NCBI RefSeq assembly: GCF_002875945.1 | Contig: NZ_MCZK01000101.1 | Coordinates: 62,001 to 126,000 of the forward strand | Source of the DNA: Vibrio lentus | Lineage (GTDB): Bacteria; Pseudomonadota; Gammaproteobacteria; Enterobacterales; Vibrionaceae | Length of the DNA: 64,000 nt | Direction: 5' to 3' | In this document: piece by piece, positions 8,630 to 17,810 of the stretch | Numbering within the stretch: position 1 is the stretch's first letter | Layout: every line of letters begins with the position of its first letter | Made by a program: the position numbers and the translations under genes | The notes under the pieces: model-generated | Told to the model about the DNA's origin: nothing | Database searches by the model: none | Seen by the model: only the letters and a program-made list of their open reading frames with translations

Positions 8630-11230
8630 ATGCAGATACGGTCATCTCTTAAGAAAAAAAGCATGGTAGCGCTTGGTTTATACCTTGCAATGTTTATTGC
8701 CATTGTCGGCAGTGTGACGTATTACGTCGTAGAATCCCCTGTGCGTGCCAAGTTACAACAAAACCTCGACTTGCGTACAGAGTTGTTATCTTCATTGATT
8801 ACAGAGCCACTCAGCAGTTCTCAAGGCTTTGTTGATAGTTTAGTTGGTTTTGCTCAGGCACATCGTAATGGTGAGGATGTCATCCCGCTGTTTAAGTCGA
8901 TGTTGGCGGCGAGCGATGACACGATCGTCAGCGCGGGCATTTGGCCAGAACCTTACGTCTTAGATTCTAAGAAGCTGCTTAACAGTTATTTTTTCAACAA
9001 AGCTGACGATGGCACTATTGACCAGCTGTTTTCTTACAACAACCCTAAAAACGCCCCTTATCACGAAGAGTATTGGTATACGTCTGTTGTCGACGAGCCT
9101 CAAGGAACCATCTCGTGGAGCGATGTGTATATCGACCCATACACTCACGTTCGAATGATCACGGCTTCTTCCCCTTATTATTACGACGGAACCTTTGCTG
9201 GGATTGCGACAGTAGATCTCTCTCTTGAAGAGTTATTGGGTTTCATTAAAAACCACGCAGAAGAGTACAACCTCGGTATTACGTTGAGAGATAAACTCAA
9301 CCAAGTCTTGGTGTCTCATAACTTCAATCTCGTTGAAGGGATCTACATCAGTAGCAGCCAATTTGGCGAGTTCGGTTGGCAAGTAGACGTGGTTAACTCA
9401 AAGTCACGTGTGGCAGATGAAGTCTTTCGCCAAGTGATGAGTATCGAGGGTGGTATTGTGCCGCTATTACTACTGTGTGTAATGGCCGGTTACTACTTGT
9501 TGAATCGCTATTTGATTAGCCCGATAACAACCATTGCCGCTAAGGTCGATGGATCTAAAGCGGGTGAGATCATCGATGTTGATTACTCCAGTGATGATGA
9601 AATCGGTCACTTGATTAAAACCTTCAACGAAAAGACCATTTACCTCGAAGCGGAAAAGGTCAAAGCTCAGGCATCAACCAATGCTAAAACTGCTTTCCTC
9701 GCGACCCTGTCACATGAAATCCGTACGCCAATGAATGGTGTATTGGGTACCGCTCAAATCCTGCTCAAAACGCCTCTAAATTCTGAACAAGAGAAGCATC
9801 TTAAGAGCTTGTACGATTCGGGCGATCATATGATGACTTTGCTCAATGAAATATTGGATTACTCAAAGATCGAGCAGGGCAGGTTAGATCTCGATGAGAC
9901 TCGATTCCCGCTTGATTCGATCATCGGCAGTATTAACAGCGTCTACTACACATTGTCATCCGAGAAAGGACTTCAATTTAAAGTGTATTCTGAGGTGCCT
10001 TCTGGCCGTTGGTACTTCTCGGACAAAGCACGCCTGCGTCAAATCTTGTTTAATCTACTGAACAATGCCGTGAAGTTCACTTCTAGAGGCTTTGTTGAGG
10101 TGTACCTGAAAGAAATTGTAGAAGGGAGCGACACCTACCTCAGTATTCGAGTTCGCGATACCGGAATTGGTATCTCTAAAGAAGCCCAAAAGCGTATCTT
10201 TAAGCCTTTTGAACAAGCTGAGTCGTCGACCACAAGACGCTTTGGCGGTACTGGCCTTGGCTTGGCGATTGTGAAGAAGATTGCTCAGCTCATGGATGGC
10301 AGTATTACCGTTACCAGTGAAGAGGGCATAGGTACAAGCTTCGATGTTCGATTGAAGATACAACCTTGTCAGCCTGGCGAGATCGAGAGTTTGCCACATA
10401 AGAAGTTGGATTACTCTGGCTTGAAAGTGTTGATTGTTGAAGATAACCGAACCAATACCGTCATCATCGAAACCTTCATGAGCAGTAAAGGGTTCACGTG
10501 TAAAAGTGTAGAAAATGGTGAGCTTGCCATACAAGCCGTCGTTGCTGAGCACTTTGATTTGGTGTTGATGGATAACCATATGCCAGTGATGGATGGTGTG
10601 GAATCAACAACCGCGATTCGCGCTCTAATTGGCGATGTTTCATCTGTCTTGATATTTGGTTGTACTGCTGATGTCTTCAAAGAGACTCGTGAACGTATGC
10701 TCGGCGCTGGTGTGGATTACATTATTGCAAAACCAATCGATGAGCGAGAGCTTGATGACGCCTTATTCCGTTATTCAAACAAGCTTTACCAGTTCCACGA
10801 GGAAGAGGGCGATAATGAACAAAGTGACAGTGCTAATCGCGACAACAACCATGATCAAGCTATTCATGAAAGAGAAAGTCATGGAATAGCAAAACATGGA
10901 ATAGAGAAACACGAATTAAACTGGCATAACGGAAATGCTCCCAAAGCACATCCTCATGGGGAAAAAAGCCAAAGTCGTTCGTTGCCTAAACCTGATCTGC
11001 GAAACAAAGACAATACAGAAGAACTCCTGGTCACGCTCTACGTGGCGCTCGAAGACAATAATCTAGAGTTGATTCAATTTGCATTAGAGAGCCTGCGTGT
11101 TCACGTTAAGCCTATGAACAATGCTGAACTGACCTATCAAGTTGATAAGGCACTTGAACAGGTTTCTTTGGGAGAGCTCCCTTCTCAAGATGTCATCAAT
11201 ATCATTACTGTAAATCTACCAATGGCCTAG
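8630..11230 (+). CDS. Hybrid sensor histidine kinase with periplasmic Cache-type sensor
   Basis: The 866-residue protein starts with TM1 (about 12-34). A large periplasmic region (35-270) resembles a double Cache sensor (EYWYTSVVD..., MITASSPYYYDGTFAGIATVDLSL). TM2 (about 276-292), a HAMP segment, and a HisKA domain with phospho-acceptor His362 in SHEIRTPMNG follow. Next come the HATPase (NLLNNAVKFTSRG, then DTGIGI and the GTGLGL box) and a receiver domain with acceptor Asp648 in LVLMDNHMPVMDG. A His/Asn-rich linker (about 725-785) and a short helical tail without an obvious HPt histidine follow. No partner regulator is adjacent, so the phosphorelay target is unknown. The ribosome binding site is weak. 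Confidence 0.92.
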   Translation: MQIRSSLKKKSMVALGLYLAMFIAIVGSVTYYVVESPVRAKLQQNLDLRTELLSSLITEPLSSSQGFVDSLVGFAQAHRNGEDVIPLFKSMLAASDDTIVSAGIWPEPYVLDSKKLLNSYFFNKADDGTIDQLFSYNNPKNAPYHEEYWYTSVVDEPQGTISWSDVYIDPYTHVRMITASSPYYYDGTFAGIATVDLSLEELLGFIKNHAEEYNLGITLRDKLNQVLVSHNFNLVEGIYISSSQFGEFGWQVDVVNSKSRVADEVFRQVMSIEGGIVPLLLLCVMAGYYLLNRYLISPITTIAAKVDGSKAGEIIDVDYSSDDEIGHLIKTFNEKTIYLEAEKVKAQASTNAKTAFLATLSHEIRTPMNGVLGTAQILLKTPLNSEQEKHLKSLYDSGDHMMTLLNEILDYSKIEQGRLDLDETRFPLDSIIGSINSVYYTLSSEKGLQFKVYSEVPSGRWYFSDKARLRQILFNLLNNAVKFTSRGFVEVYLKEIVEGSDTYLSIRVRDTGIGISKEAQKRIFKPFEQAESSTTRRFGGTGLGLAIVKKIAQLMDGSITVTSEEGIGTSFDVRLKIQPCQPGEIESLPHKKLDYSGLKVLIVEDNRTNTVIIETFMSSKGFTCKSVENGELAIQAVVAEHFDLVLMDNHMPVMDGVESTTAIRALIGDVSSVLIFGCTADVFKETRERMLGAGVDYIIAKPIDERELDDALFRYSNKLYQFHEEEGDNEQSDSANRDNNHDQAIHERESHGIAKHGIEKHELNWHNGNAPKAHPHGEKSQSRSLPKPDLRNKDNTEELLVTLYVALEDNNLELIQFALESLRVHVKPMNNAELTYQVDKALEQVSLGELPSQDVINIITVNLPMA

Positions 11231-11406
11231 ATGTTGTTTAATTACAGAAAGTAAATGACGAATTGTCTATTATTTGACCTTGGTGTGATTTTTTGGTGGA
11301 AGTGACTGCTTTTTAAATGGTTTTTGGTTGTTAATTTACAACTTGATTTTTAATTTGGAATGTATGACTGCTAATCTTATGATTTAATAGCGACATTATC
11401 TGGTAG

Positions 11407-11420
11407 GGTGTAAATACACC
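11407..11420. promoter_or_regulatory. Palindrome upstream of alaE
   Basis: GGTGTAAATACACC is a 14-bp inverted repeat with 5-bp arms, 59 bp before the alaE start. It could be an operator or leader hairpin. The rest of 11231-11478 is AT-rich with no other recognisable element. Confidence 0.3.
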
Positions 11421-11478
11421 TTATTTATATGTTACTAAATCACTCAATAGGCAGTGATATATTTTAGGTTTAGCATCA

Positions 11479-11928
11479 ATGAAGTCTCGTGGTCCATTTT
11501 GTATCCGTAACGCAGCGGCGGATACATTTGCTATGGTAGTTTTCTGTTTTATCTCTGGCATGATCGTAGAAGTGTTTATTTCAGGTATGACGTTTGAGCA
11601 ATCTCTTGCTTCTCGAACGTTATCTATTCCAGTAAACATTGCTATCGCTTGGCCTTATGGCGTTTTTCGTGATTGGTTTTTGCGTAATGGTGCAAAGCTT
11701 TCACAAAGTTCGTTGATGAAGAATATATCTGACCTTTTAGCTTACGTGTTGTTCCAGTCGCCTGTGTATGCCGGTATTTTATTGGCTGTTGGTGCTTCAA
11801 GCGACCAGATCGTTACCGCTGTAACCAGTAACGCTGTTATCTCATGTGGTATGGGCGTGTTGTACGGTTACTTCTTAGATATGTGCCGTAAATGGTTTAG
11901 AGTTCCGGGCTACTATCAACAAGCTTAA
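11479..11928 (+). CDS. alaE: AlaE-family L-alanine exporter
   Basis: The 149-residue protein has four hydrophobic segments. Its signatures match E. coli AlaE (YgaW), including an N-terminal [13 protein letters not shown] helix, [16 protein letters not shown] in the middle and a final helix ending in a basic tail. AlaE exports L-alanine and protects cells against toxic internal alanine and alanyl dipeptides. Length equals the E. coli protein. It is monocistronic. No terminator is obvious before the tRNA gene. Confidence 0.92.
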   Translation: MKSRGPFCIRNAAADTFAMVVFCFISGMIVEVFISGMTFEQSLASRTLSIPVNIAIAWPYGVFRDWFLRNGAKLSQSSLMKNISDLLAYVLFQSPVYAGILLAVGASSDQIVTAVTSNAVISCGMGVLYGYFLDMCRKWFRVPGYYQQA

Positions 11929-12108
11929 GAAAAGCAACAAGCGTAAGTACAACGATAGAATGAAATTTGGTTTGTTTTTGATCTAATGAGTTAATTTGTA
12001 ATCGAACAAGCCGAAAAAGGCACTTTTTTTGAGAATGCCCCTTGACCAAAGCAAGCAGAATCAATAAAGTAGCGCCTCGTTGAGTGACAAGCTCAACACA
12101 CAATTTGT

Positions 12109-12199
12109 GGAAGGATGGCTGAGTGGCTTAAGGCGCTCGCCTGGAAAGCGAGTATACGTTTATAGCGTATCTGGGGTTCAAATCCCCATCCTTCCACCA
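12109..12199 (+). tRNA. tRNA-Ser (anticodon GGA)
   Basis: The full cloverleaf can be drawn: acceptor GGAAGGA with TCCTTCC, an anticodon stem GCTCGC/GCGAG around loop CTGGAAA (anticodon GGA), and a long variable arm (TATACGTTTATAGCGTAT) typical of class II serine tRNAs. The T arm is TGGGG-TTCAAAT-CCCCA. CCA is encoded. It decodes TCC and TCT. Confidence 0.97.
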
Positions 12200-12205
12200 C
12201 TATTC

Positions 12206-12233
12206 AAAACCCTAGCAGAAATGCTGGGGTTTT
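12206..12233 (+). terminator. Intrinsic terminator after tRNA-Ser
   Basis: AAAACCCTAGCA at 12206-12217, a GAAA tetraloop and TGCTGGGGTTTT at 12222-12233, followed by a T-rich stretch. Confidence 0.88.
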
Positions 12234-12452
12234 CTCGTTTTAGAGCCTCTATATTTCACGTCATCTACATACATCCGAGTATGAGTTTCTTAAATCATTT
12301 CTTGATAGTCATTTCCTCTATTTATACTGACTCAAATTGATCCATATTAGCTGTTTTTGTCACCGATAAACGCTTGATTTTTTGGTCTGGATCTAGATGA
12401 TTAAGGGTAAGCAACATTATGAATAACCTTACCATTAGGAATCTATTACCCC

Positions 12453-13667
12453 ATGACAGAAACCCTCGTTTCTCCAATGCTCTCCTTTACCATCGCGATC
12501 TCTTTACTGTTTATCGGTAAAGGTTTGATCGAGCGATCTGAAGTATTAAGAAAGTATTCACTGCCAGAGCCTGTGATCGGTGGCTTTGTTTGTGCGGCTA
12601 CCGTAGCAGCGCTTTACTATATTTTTGAAATCCAAATCACTTTTAGCCTAGATGTCAGAGATTTTTTGCTCCTCTACTTTTTTGCTGGCATCGGACTTCA
12701 AGCGGATATTAAAACGCTGATCAAGGGTGGGCGACCGCTGTTCATTCTGTTATTTCTTGCCGCTGTCTTTATCGTGTTACAAAACGTGGCCGGGATGGCC
12801 GTAGCTTCGGGCTTTGGCATGGATCCTAAAGCGGGCTTGTTGTCGGGCTCAGTGAGCTTAATCGGCGGCGTAGGTACAACGTTGGCGTGGGCGCCAATGT
12901 TCGTTGAAGAGTTTGGTATTTCGAACGCGCTAGAGCTCGGTGTGGCGTCAAACACGGTTGGCTTAATTGCGGCGTGTGTGATTGGTGGTCCAATTGCAAA
13001 CTACCTACTTAATAAACACAAGATCAGCCCGTCTAATGAAGAAGACGTGACGGTTGGTGCGTACCAAGAAAGCGAAACACGCACTGAATTGAGTCACTAC
13101 GGCGTGTTGTGGGCATGGCTGATTTTAAACCTCACTCTGATGCTTGGTTACAGCCTGAGTGAAGTTATTGATTCGATGGGCTTAAAACTTCCGTTATTCG
13201 TAAGCTGTTTAATCGCCGGTATCTTGATCGGAAATATTGGTCGAGCACTGTTTAAGAAGCGCCGCACGCAAGAGAAAATAGCTCAAGGCCGCAAAGGCTT
13301 AGCGATGATCTCTGACATCTGCTTAGGTATGTTCTTGACCATGGCCTTGATGGGGCTGCGTATTTGGGATCTTGACGGGCTGTTTGGTTATATTTCCGTT
13401 GTAATGAGTATCCAGATTTTGCTTTCGCTGCTGTTTACCATCTTTGTCGTTTATTACTTGATGGGAAGAAACTATGACTCGGTGGTGATATGTTCGGGCT
13501 TCGGTGGCATCACTCTGGGTTCGACTGCTACAGCGATAGTCAACATGACTGCCGTGACGCATCGTTATGGCGCAAGCCCACAAGCTTTCATCGTGGTGCC
13601 ATTAGTGTGTGGTTTCTTTGTCGACTTGATTAACGCACTGGTGATTAGCTTTTTTGTCGGGATGTAA
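12453..13667 (+). CDS. gltS: GltS, sodium/glutamate symporter
   Basis: The 404-residue membrane protein has about ten TM helices and the inverted-repeat ESS-family architecture. Typical stretches are LPEPVIGGFVCA near residue 37, GLLSGSVSLIGGVGTTLAWAP near 130 and CSGFGGITLGSTATAIVNM near 350. It imports glutamate with Na+. It stands alone between tRNA-Ser and the bcs locus. An inverted repeat (GGTAAG at 12406 and CTTACC at 12428) lies just upstream. A TAGGA site 12 bases before the ATG is a little far for a ribosome binding site. Confidence 0.95.
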   Translation: MTETLVSPMLSFTIAISLLFIGKGLIERSEVLRKYSLPEPVIGGFVCAATVAALYYIFEIQITFSLDVRDFLLLYFFAGIGLQADIKTLIKGGRPLFILLFLAAVFIVLQNVAGMAVASGFGMDPKAGLLSGSVSLIGGVGTTLAWAPMFVEEFGISNALELGVASNTVGLIAACVIGGPIANYLLNKHKISPSNEEDVTVGAYQESETRTELSHYGVLWAWLILNLTLMLGYSLSEVIDSMGLKLPLFVSCLIAGILIGNIGRALFKKRRTQEKIAQGRKGLAMISDICLGMFLTMALMGLRIWDLDGLFGYISVVMSIQILLSLLFTIFVVYYLMGRNYDSVVICSGFGGITLGSTATAIVNMTAVTHRYGASPQAFIVVPLVCGFFVDLINALVISFFVGM

Positions 13668-13695
13668 GTGTATTTGTTATTTCTAACATAAAAGT

Positions 13696-13730
13696 AAAAA
13701 TCCCTACCAACTTTGTTGATAGGGATTTTT
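13696..13730. terminator. Bidirectional terminator between gltS and bcsG
   Basis: AAAAATCCCTA-C-CAAC pairs with GTTG-A-TAGGGATTTTT around a TTT loop. A-run and T-run on the two sides serve both convergent genes. Confidence 0.9.
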
Positions 13731-13751
13731 TGATTGTCCGTAGGTAACCTT

Positions 13752-15380
13752 TTATTTATTTGGGTATTCAATCCAACTAGAACCATCGAGAGTGATGTAG
13801 TACTTTCCATCTACCTCCATCACTGTCGACCCCGAGTTTTGTGCCACTAGAGGTGTTTCTGGCAGGTTTTCAGCTAGTTTAGCCGGGGTGAATTGGCGGC
13901 GACTATAGATATCGTCTTCTAAAATATTGGCAACCAATTGTGAAAGCGCTAGATAGCTTGAAGGTGCTTTAACATGCTCGGTTTCACCATTACGCTCAAT
14001 ATTTTCTCCAAAAATTTTAATGCCAACCGGGGTATGTACAATGGCAGGAGCGGGTATTTCTCTCATACCTTGTATTTGCATTCTATCACCACGCATACCT
14101 GCTCCGTGTTCTGGTACGAGAGCAACGACGATATTGCGTTTCGACGCTTCAAGTTGCTTGAAAAAACCGTAAAGGTCATCAAGTAGGTTCTTCAAACGTT
14201 TTTTATAACTGATCATTGAAGTACTGGATTTTGAATTGATGATTCTATTGCCATCATGCAATGATATTGAATTATACAGTGCGACTACTTTTTCGTCGCT
14301 GCTATTGAGCCTCTGCTGTAGCCAGTTATCTAGGACTTGTTTGTCTCTGAATATCGATGAGCCATCAAATGACTTTTGGTAAGGTTTAAATCCTTCTTGA
14401 GACATGAGGTCTGTTTGTAAGTCCCCATCCTTCTTTATTAGCTCGAGGAAGCTGTCGAATACACCGTTATGGTTCATTAACAGGTTCTCTTCAAACCCCA
14501 GATTTTTCAAGTTATCAAACAGGTAGCATTGGTTTGATGGCGCTGATGCGAACAGTTGGCTGTGTTCTTGCTGTCCGCAGCTCGCTCTTAAGAGTCGAAT
14601 AACAGCAGGGCCACTGTACGAGGTGCCAGCACTGAAGTTATCGAACATGATGTCGAACTCTTTAAACAATGGATGATTTGCTAATCCAGCAATCTCTATA
14701 TCGTCCCATGCAACAGAGCAGATACTTAAGAACAGCAAATCAAACGGTGCATCTGCATTAGTGTCCTGACTAAACGAGACAGAGCGAGACGCTTCTTTTT
14801 CGAAAAAGTCGGCTGTCATTTTGTTGAGGGACTGATCGTTTATTTCAGCAATTTGCGGTTGTTCTGGACGTTGCTCTGTAGGAGCATTCTCTTGTGGTAA
14901 ATCTGAACTAACAACAACTTGAGCAGAAGAGTCGGTATTGTCCGGCAGGCTGACATAAAGCATGGCTATCACTACAAAGACTGAGATGCGCAAAAATTTA
15001 CTTAGAATGAAGTAACCCGCACATAGTGTGAATAAGCCAACGAGAGTTTCGATTGAAACAAATCTACCCATAAGCTCAATAAGGTATCCGATCTCAAACT
15101 GGATCAATTGTCCCGCTTGTGCCCAAAGCCTATCCAGTGGTGGAAGGTAAGAGTCATAATGTAATAGCCAAGCTGCTATCACTATAGCTATTAGGTGGCG
15201 AAATGCGTTGATCGGTTTCACTGTCACTGGGAGCAGTATAAATAGTAATAAAGCGAAGTTTTCAACTGGGTGGAAGTCAATTGTCCCTTGAGCGAAAAGG
15301 GCTACTTTTGCGATAAAATAGATATTCCACCAACCTAAACTTAGGTTTGCATAAATGGAATCCTTAACATGAGGTTTCAT
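13752..15380 (-). CDS. bcsG: BcsG, cellulose phosphoethanolamine transferase
   Basis: The 542-residue inner-membrane protein has an N-terminal GWWNIYFIAKVALF segment, several TM helices up to about 145, and a large periplasmic alkaline-phosphatase-fold domain. Catalytic features of E. coli BcsG are present: Cys221 (SICSVAWDD), Ser256 in SYSGPA (same spacing as Cys243 and Ser278 of E. coli), and Glu-His in VPEHGAGMRGD. The family transfers phosphoethanolamine from PE to cellulose. The start codon overlaps the bcsF stop by one base. It is the last gene of the bcsEFG operon. Confidence 0.95.
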   Translation of the reverse strand: MKPHVKDSIYANLSLGWWNIYFIAKVALFAQGTIDFHPVENFALLLFILLPVTVKPINAFRHLIAIVIAAWLLHYDSYLPPLDRLWAQAGQLIQFEIGYLIELMGRFVSIETLVGLFTLCAGYFILSKFLRISVFVVIAMLYVSLPDNTDSSAQVVVSSDLPQENAPTEQRPEQPQIAEINDQSLNKMTADFFEKEASRSVSFSQDTNADAPFDLLFLSICSVAWDDIEIAGLANHPLFKEFDIMFDNFSAGTSYSGPAVIRLLRASCGQQEHSQLFASAPSNQCYLFDNLKNLGFEENLLMNHNGVFDSFLELIKKDGDLQTDLMSQEGFKPYQKSFDGSSIFRDKQVLDNWLQQRLNSSDEKVVALYNSISLHDGNRIINSKSSTSMISYKKRLKNLLDDLYGFFKQLEASKRNIVVALVPEHGAGMRGDRMQIQGMREIPAPAIVHTPVGIKIFGENIERNGETEHVKAPSSYLALSQLVANILEDDIYSRRQFTPAKLAENLPETPLVAQNSGSTVMEVDGKYYITLDGSSWIEYPNK

Positions 15381-15556
15381 TATTTAAGCTTCTTATTTTT
15401 AGTGATAATCACATCTTGTTCGAAATATCGTGAACGAGTGAGATGACGTTGATAAAAGCGTTTACCAAGCTCAATAGCATCGCGCAGGAAGTACCCTAGT
15501 AGCATCCCGATAGAGATACTGATGCTTGCCGTAAGCAGAAAATCGTTAATGTTCAT
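15380..15556 (-). CDS. bcsF: BcsF, small membrane protein of the cellulose pEtN system
   Basis: A 58-codon frame runs from ATG at 15556 to TAA ending at 15380. It is tightly packed, with a 4-base overlap with bcsE and a 1-base overlap with bcsG. The product starts MNINDFLLTASISISIGM, has one TM helix (about 6-25) containing LGYFLRD, and a basic cytoplasmic tail. E. coli BcsF has the same design and length (about 63 residues). It is thought to link the cytosolic c-di-GMP sensor BcsE to BcsG. Identification rests on position and topology as much as on sequence. Confidence 0.88.
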   Translation of the reverse strand: MNINDFLLTASISISIGMLLGYFLRDAIELGKRFYQRHLTRSRYFEQDVIITKNKKLK

Positions 15557-17136
15557 ATATTTCCCTTAGAGGCGATGACTGTTTTTATGGCGAATAGGGG
15601 AGGTATGTCAGCAATGGGTTGAGAAATATCTGAAAATATTTTCTGTTCTGTGGTTAGTTTCGATACTTCAGGTGAGATTGCAGTTTGATCTTCTATGATG
15701 TTCTGCAGTTCGGCTTCGATATCATGTTGAGTGTCATAGGTTTGAACCGTATGGAACAGATCGCGAATAGGAAACTCGAAGATGTTATTCAGCGCAACAT
15801 TGATATCGTTATGACGGATAGCACTAAAAAGAACATACAGGGCATTATTACAGGCGGTGACAATATCTCCGTCTCGGCGAATATGGCAAAGTCGCAAGCA
15901 TTCCTCTGGGGTCATTCCGGGTAATAGATTAAGCTTGATCAGTGCAAATCGAATGCTTGAGCGTGATGACATTGCAATAACATCGCTACAATAATTAGTG
16001 AACTCTTTGTTGAGTAAATAGCCTTTGTTGCCGAACTTAAGATCATATTTGAGCAGTGATTCAACATTTATAGGTAAGGATCGAGTCGACACCTGGCCTT
16101 GTATGGCCTCGACCTGAGTCATAAAGCGCATGTGAGGAACTTGAACTGGACAGATCAAATTGACTCCTGCCCGCAGTAGAAATTTTTCATCTGTATATCG
16201 CAGACACTGGTTGGTCTCACGAATAACTATTTTTAACTGATTACCCGCTTTAGCTCGCAACCTGTAACAGTCGATAGCTAGCTGCCTGACTTCACTTTGA
16301 TCGCCACAACTAAAGATCACGGTTGATGCTCTTGGACTATCAATCATGCTCAATAGTGTTTGATTGTCATTGGCTAAATGCACGCTTTTGGGTGCCTTAA
16401 CGCCCTCACCTAAAACTTCTTTACTGACATAAATCCGATCGCTGTCTGCTCTGTCTTCAGTAGTGCCTGCTGAGTTTAGGCTCTGATTCAAAGTGGCTTC
16501 CAATTGATGGCTGTTTGAGCTTGTTAGAATATATTCACTATCTGACTTAACCCCATGTTTGTTCGACCAAAAATCAACGAGGTAATTATAAGTTGACTCG
16601 TCTATTGGTGTCATAGTAGCTAACCCAGCTATATATCGGTTATTCGTGAGCAGTTTAGGTTTTAATATGGATGTTGCAAGGTTCCCATAAATACACAAAC
16701 TGATGGCTAGGTTTTTGTTAATGGACAACTTTTCGATGTTTCGTAGAAACTCATTAATTTCATTGTCATTACAATGAGCGAGTAAGGAGTCATGAATAAA
16801 TAAAATATAAGTAGAACCTGCCTTTATATTTACCCTGTGAATATCTCTGGATAGCAAAATAGGGTTAATGGTTTTCTTTGGCTGATGGTTATTAACAAAA
16901 TACATTTGATCTAGTGATGTATTGGCTAAGTTATTGATCTTTGAGGTGACTTCGTCAGTGATACCAGTCAAGAATGTTTCTTTGTCTGTGAAGATTGTAA
17001 GTGATGTGTTGCCTTGATTTTTTAGTAAGTTGAATAAGGAATCAATTGCTAGTCGCTTATGAGTAAACAAATTGACGTATACAGATTCATACTCTCTTTC
17101 ACTGGTGGTCACCGGTAATCCATGAATCGAGTGCAT
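15553..17136 (-). CDS. bcsE: BcsE, c-di-GMP-binding cellulose regulator
   Basis: The 527-residue cytoplasmic protein matches E. coli BcsE (523 residues). Recognisable stretches are LRYTDEKFLLRAGVNLICP, QVEAIQGQVSTRSLP and LPGMTPEECLRLCHIRRDGD. The RDGD at residues 421-424 corresponds to the RxGD motif of the GIL domain that binds cyclic di-GMP. BcsE raises cellulose output through BcsF/BcsG and the BcsRQ complex. It is first in the minus-strand bcsEFG operon, divergent from bcsRQABZC. Confidence 0.93.
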   Translation of the reverse strand: MHSIHGLPVTTSEREYESVYVNLFTHKRLAIDSLFNLLKNQGNTSLTIFTDKETFLTGITDEVTSKINNLANTSLDQMYFVNNHQPKKTINPILLSRDIHRVNIKAGSTYILFIHDSLLAHCNDNEINEFLRNIEKLSINKNLAISLCIYGNLATSILKPKLLTNNRYIAGLATMTPIDESTYNYLVDFWSNKHGVKSDSEYILTSSNSHQLEATLNQSLNSAGTTEDRADSDRIYVSKEVLGEGVKAPKSVHLANDNQTLLSMIDSPRASTVIFSCGDQSEVRQLAIDCYRLRAKAGNQLKIVIRETNQCLRYTDEKFLLRAGVNLICPVQVPHMRFMTQVEAIQGQVSTRSLPINVESLLKYDLKFGNKGYLLNKEFTNYCSDVIAMSSRSSIRFALIKLNLLPGMTPEECLRLCHIRRDGDIVTACNNALYVLFSAIRHNDINVALNNIFEFPIRDLFHTVQTYDTQHDIEAELQNIIEDQTAISPEVSKLTTEQKIFSDISQPIADIPPLFAIKTVIASKGNI

Positions 17137-17160
17137 AAAGTTCCTTAAGTTCAGTGGTTT

Positions 17161-17178
17161 ATTTATCAGCTGGTAAAT
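17161..17178. promoter_or_regulatory. Palindrome upstream of bcsE, candidate operator
   Basis: ATTTATCAGCTGGTAAAT is an 18-bp inverted repeat with 8 of 9 pairs, 25 bp before the bcsE start codon. It is the right size and place for a dimeric regulator. The regulator is unknown. Confidence 0.45.
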
Positions 17179-17432
17179 AGAATATAACGAAGGGAGTTAT
17201 ACTTTAAAGCTACGCAACTAATTTATGACAATAAAATGACGTAGATATTTTAATCAAGTTTGATCGAAAATTAAAATAGAGATATTATAATTTTTCAAAA
17301 AGTCATGTATCACACCGTATACTATAGTCATTGTGAATGAATCTTTCCGTGCTATTGATTTTAAATATAGATATTTAATAAGCAGTTACAACTTGGCTTT
17401 AAATTATTCATTACTCAATACCTAAGAAGACA

Positions 17433-17447
17433 CCATTTATTAAATGG
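17433..17447. promoter_or_regulatory. Perfect palindrome upstream of bcsR
   Basis: CCATTTATTAAATGG has two perfect 7-bp arms around one base, about 165 bp before the bcsR start. It is a candidate operator for the bcsRQABZC operon. Confidence 0.4.
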
Positions 17448-17612
17448 AACGAGTGCGAATCAAGGTTCCACGGTTCATTTTTTAAATTCTACTAAGATTC
17501 TGCGCATAGGTTCGTGCGTTAAATTGTTATCAGCGTAATGGATACAGACTTAAGGAATTGACAGGAACGTCTTTACCTCTGTGTTTTTGTGCTTTTATTT
17601 TGGAAATATCGA

Positions 17613-17810
17613 GTGGCTGAACCAGCAAAAGACATTAATTCGATCTACGCTTCATATAACTTAACTGAACATCAGTATATCGAAATGACAGAGAATGAGT
17701 CTTATACACAAGTGAAAAGTAAGTGGTTAATATTTCAATCAAAGCGAGTCAACGATACCGAACATTTTGTTGGTAAAAAGCAGACAGGTTTAGAAGCGAA
17801 AGCGATATGA
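17613..17810 (+). CDS. bcsR: BcsR-like small cellulose regulator
   Basis: From GTG at 17613 the product is 65 residues (E. coli BcsR has 62). This start is chosen over GTG 17589 because TGGAA lies about 7-9 bases upstream and the extra N-terminal residues look like noise. The core, DINSIYASYNLTEHQYIEM followed by a KSKWLIF segment, resembles the BcsR pattern of a short helix, FxLPxxxY and RWPLL. BcsR forms a complex with BcsQ that binds c-di-GMP and activates the synthase. It overlaps bcsQ by 4 bases. Similarity is modest; position is the stronger argument. Confidence 0.75.
   Translation: MAEPAKDINSIYASYNLTEHQYIEMTENESYTQVKSKWLIFQSKRVNDTEHFVGKKQTGLEAKAI

Larger units (their letters stand above)
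17137..17612. promoter_or_regulatory. Divergent bcsE/bcsR promoter region
   Basis: This 476-bp AT-rich region must hold the promoters of both bcs operons. Two palindromes stand out and are listed separately (17161-17178 and 17433-17447). I looked for a GEMM-type c-di-GMP riboswitch and for a sigma-54 site and recognise neither. No further gene is apparent. Confidence 0.7.

Noticed and set aside
10055..10680. Minus-strand open frames inside the hybrid kinase
   Set aside because: They lie antisense to the kinase HATPase and receiver domains, with no ribosome binding site or recognisable fold.
12109..12452. tRNA-Ser as an integration site of a mobile element
   Set aside because: No integrase, no repeated tRNA 3' end nearby, and the downstream genes (gltS, bcs) are core-like.
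12419..12520. 34-codon upstream frame overlapping the gltS start
   Set aside because: It has only a distant AAGGG, is out of frame with gltS and its peptide shows no leader-like features; probably chance.
17137..17612. c-di-GMP riboswitch before the bcs operon
   Set aside because: None of the conserved GEMM-core sequence is visible; the region is AT-rich with simple palindromes only.
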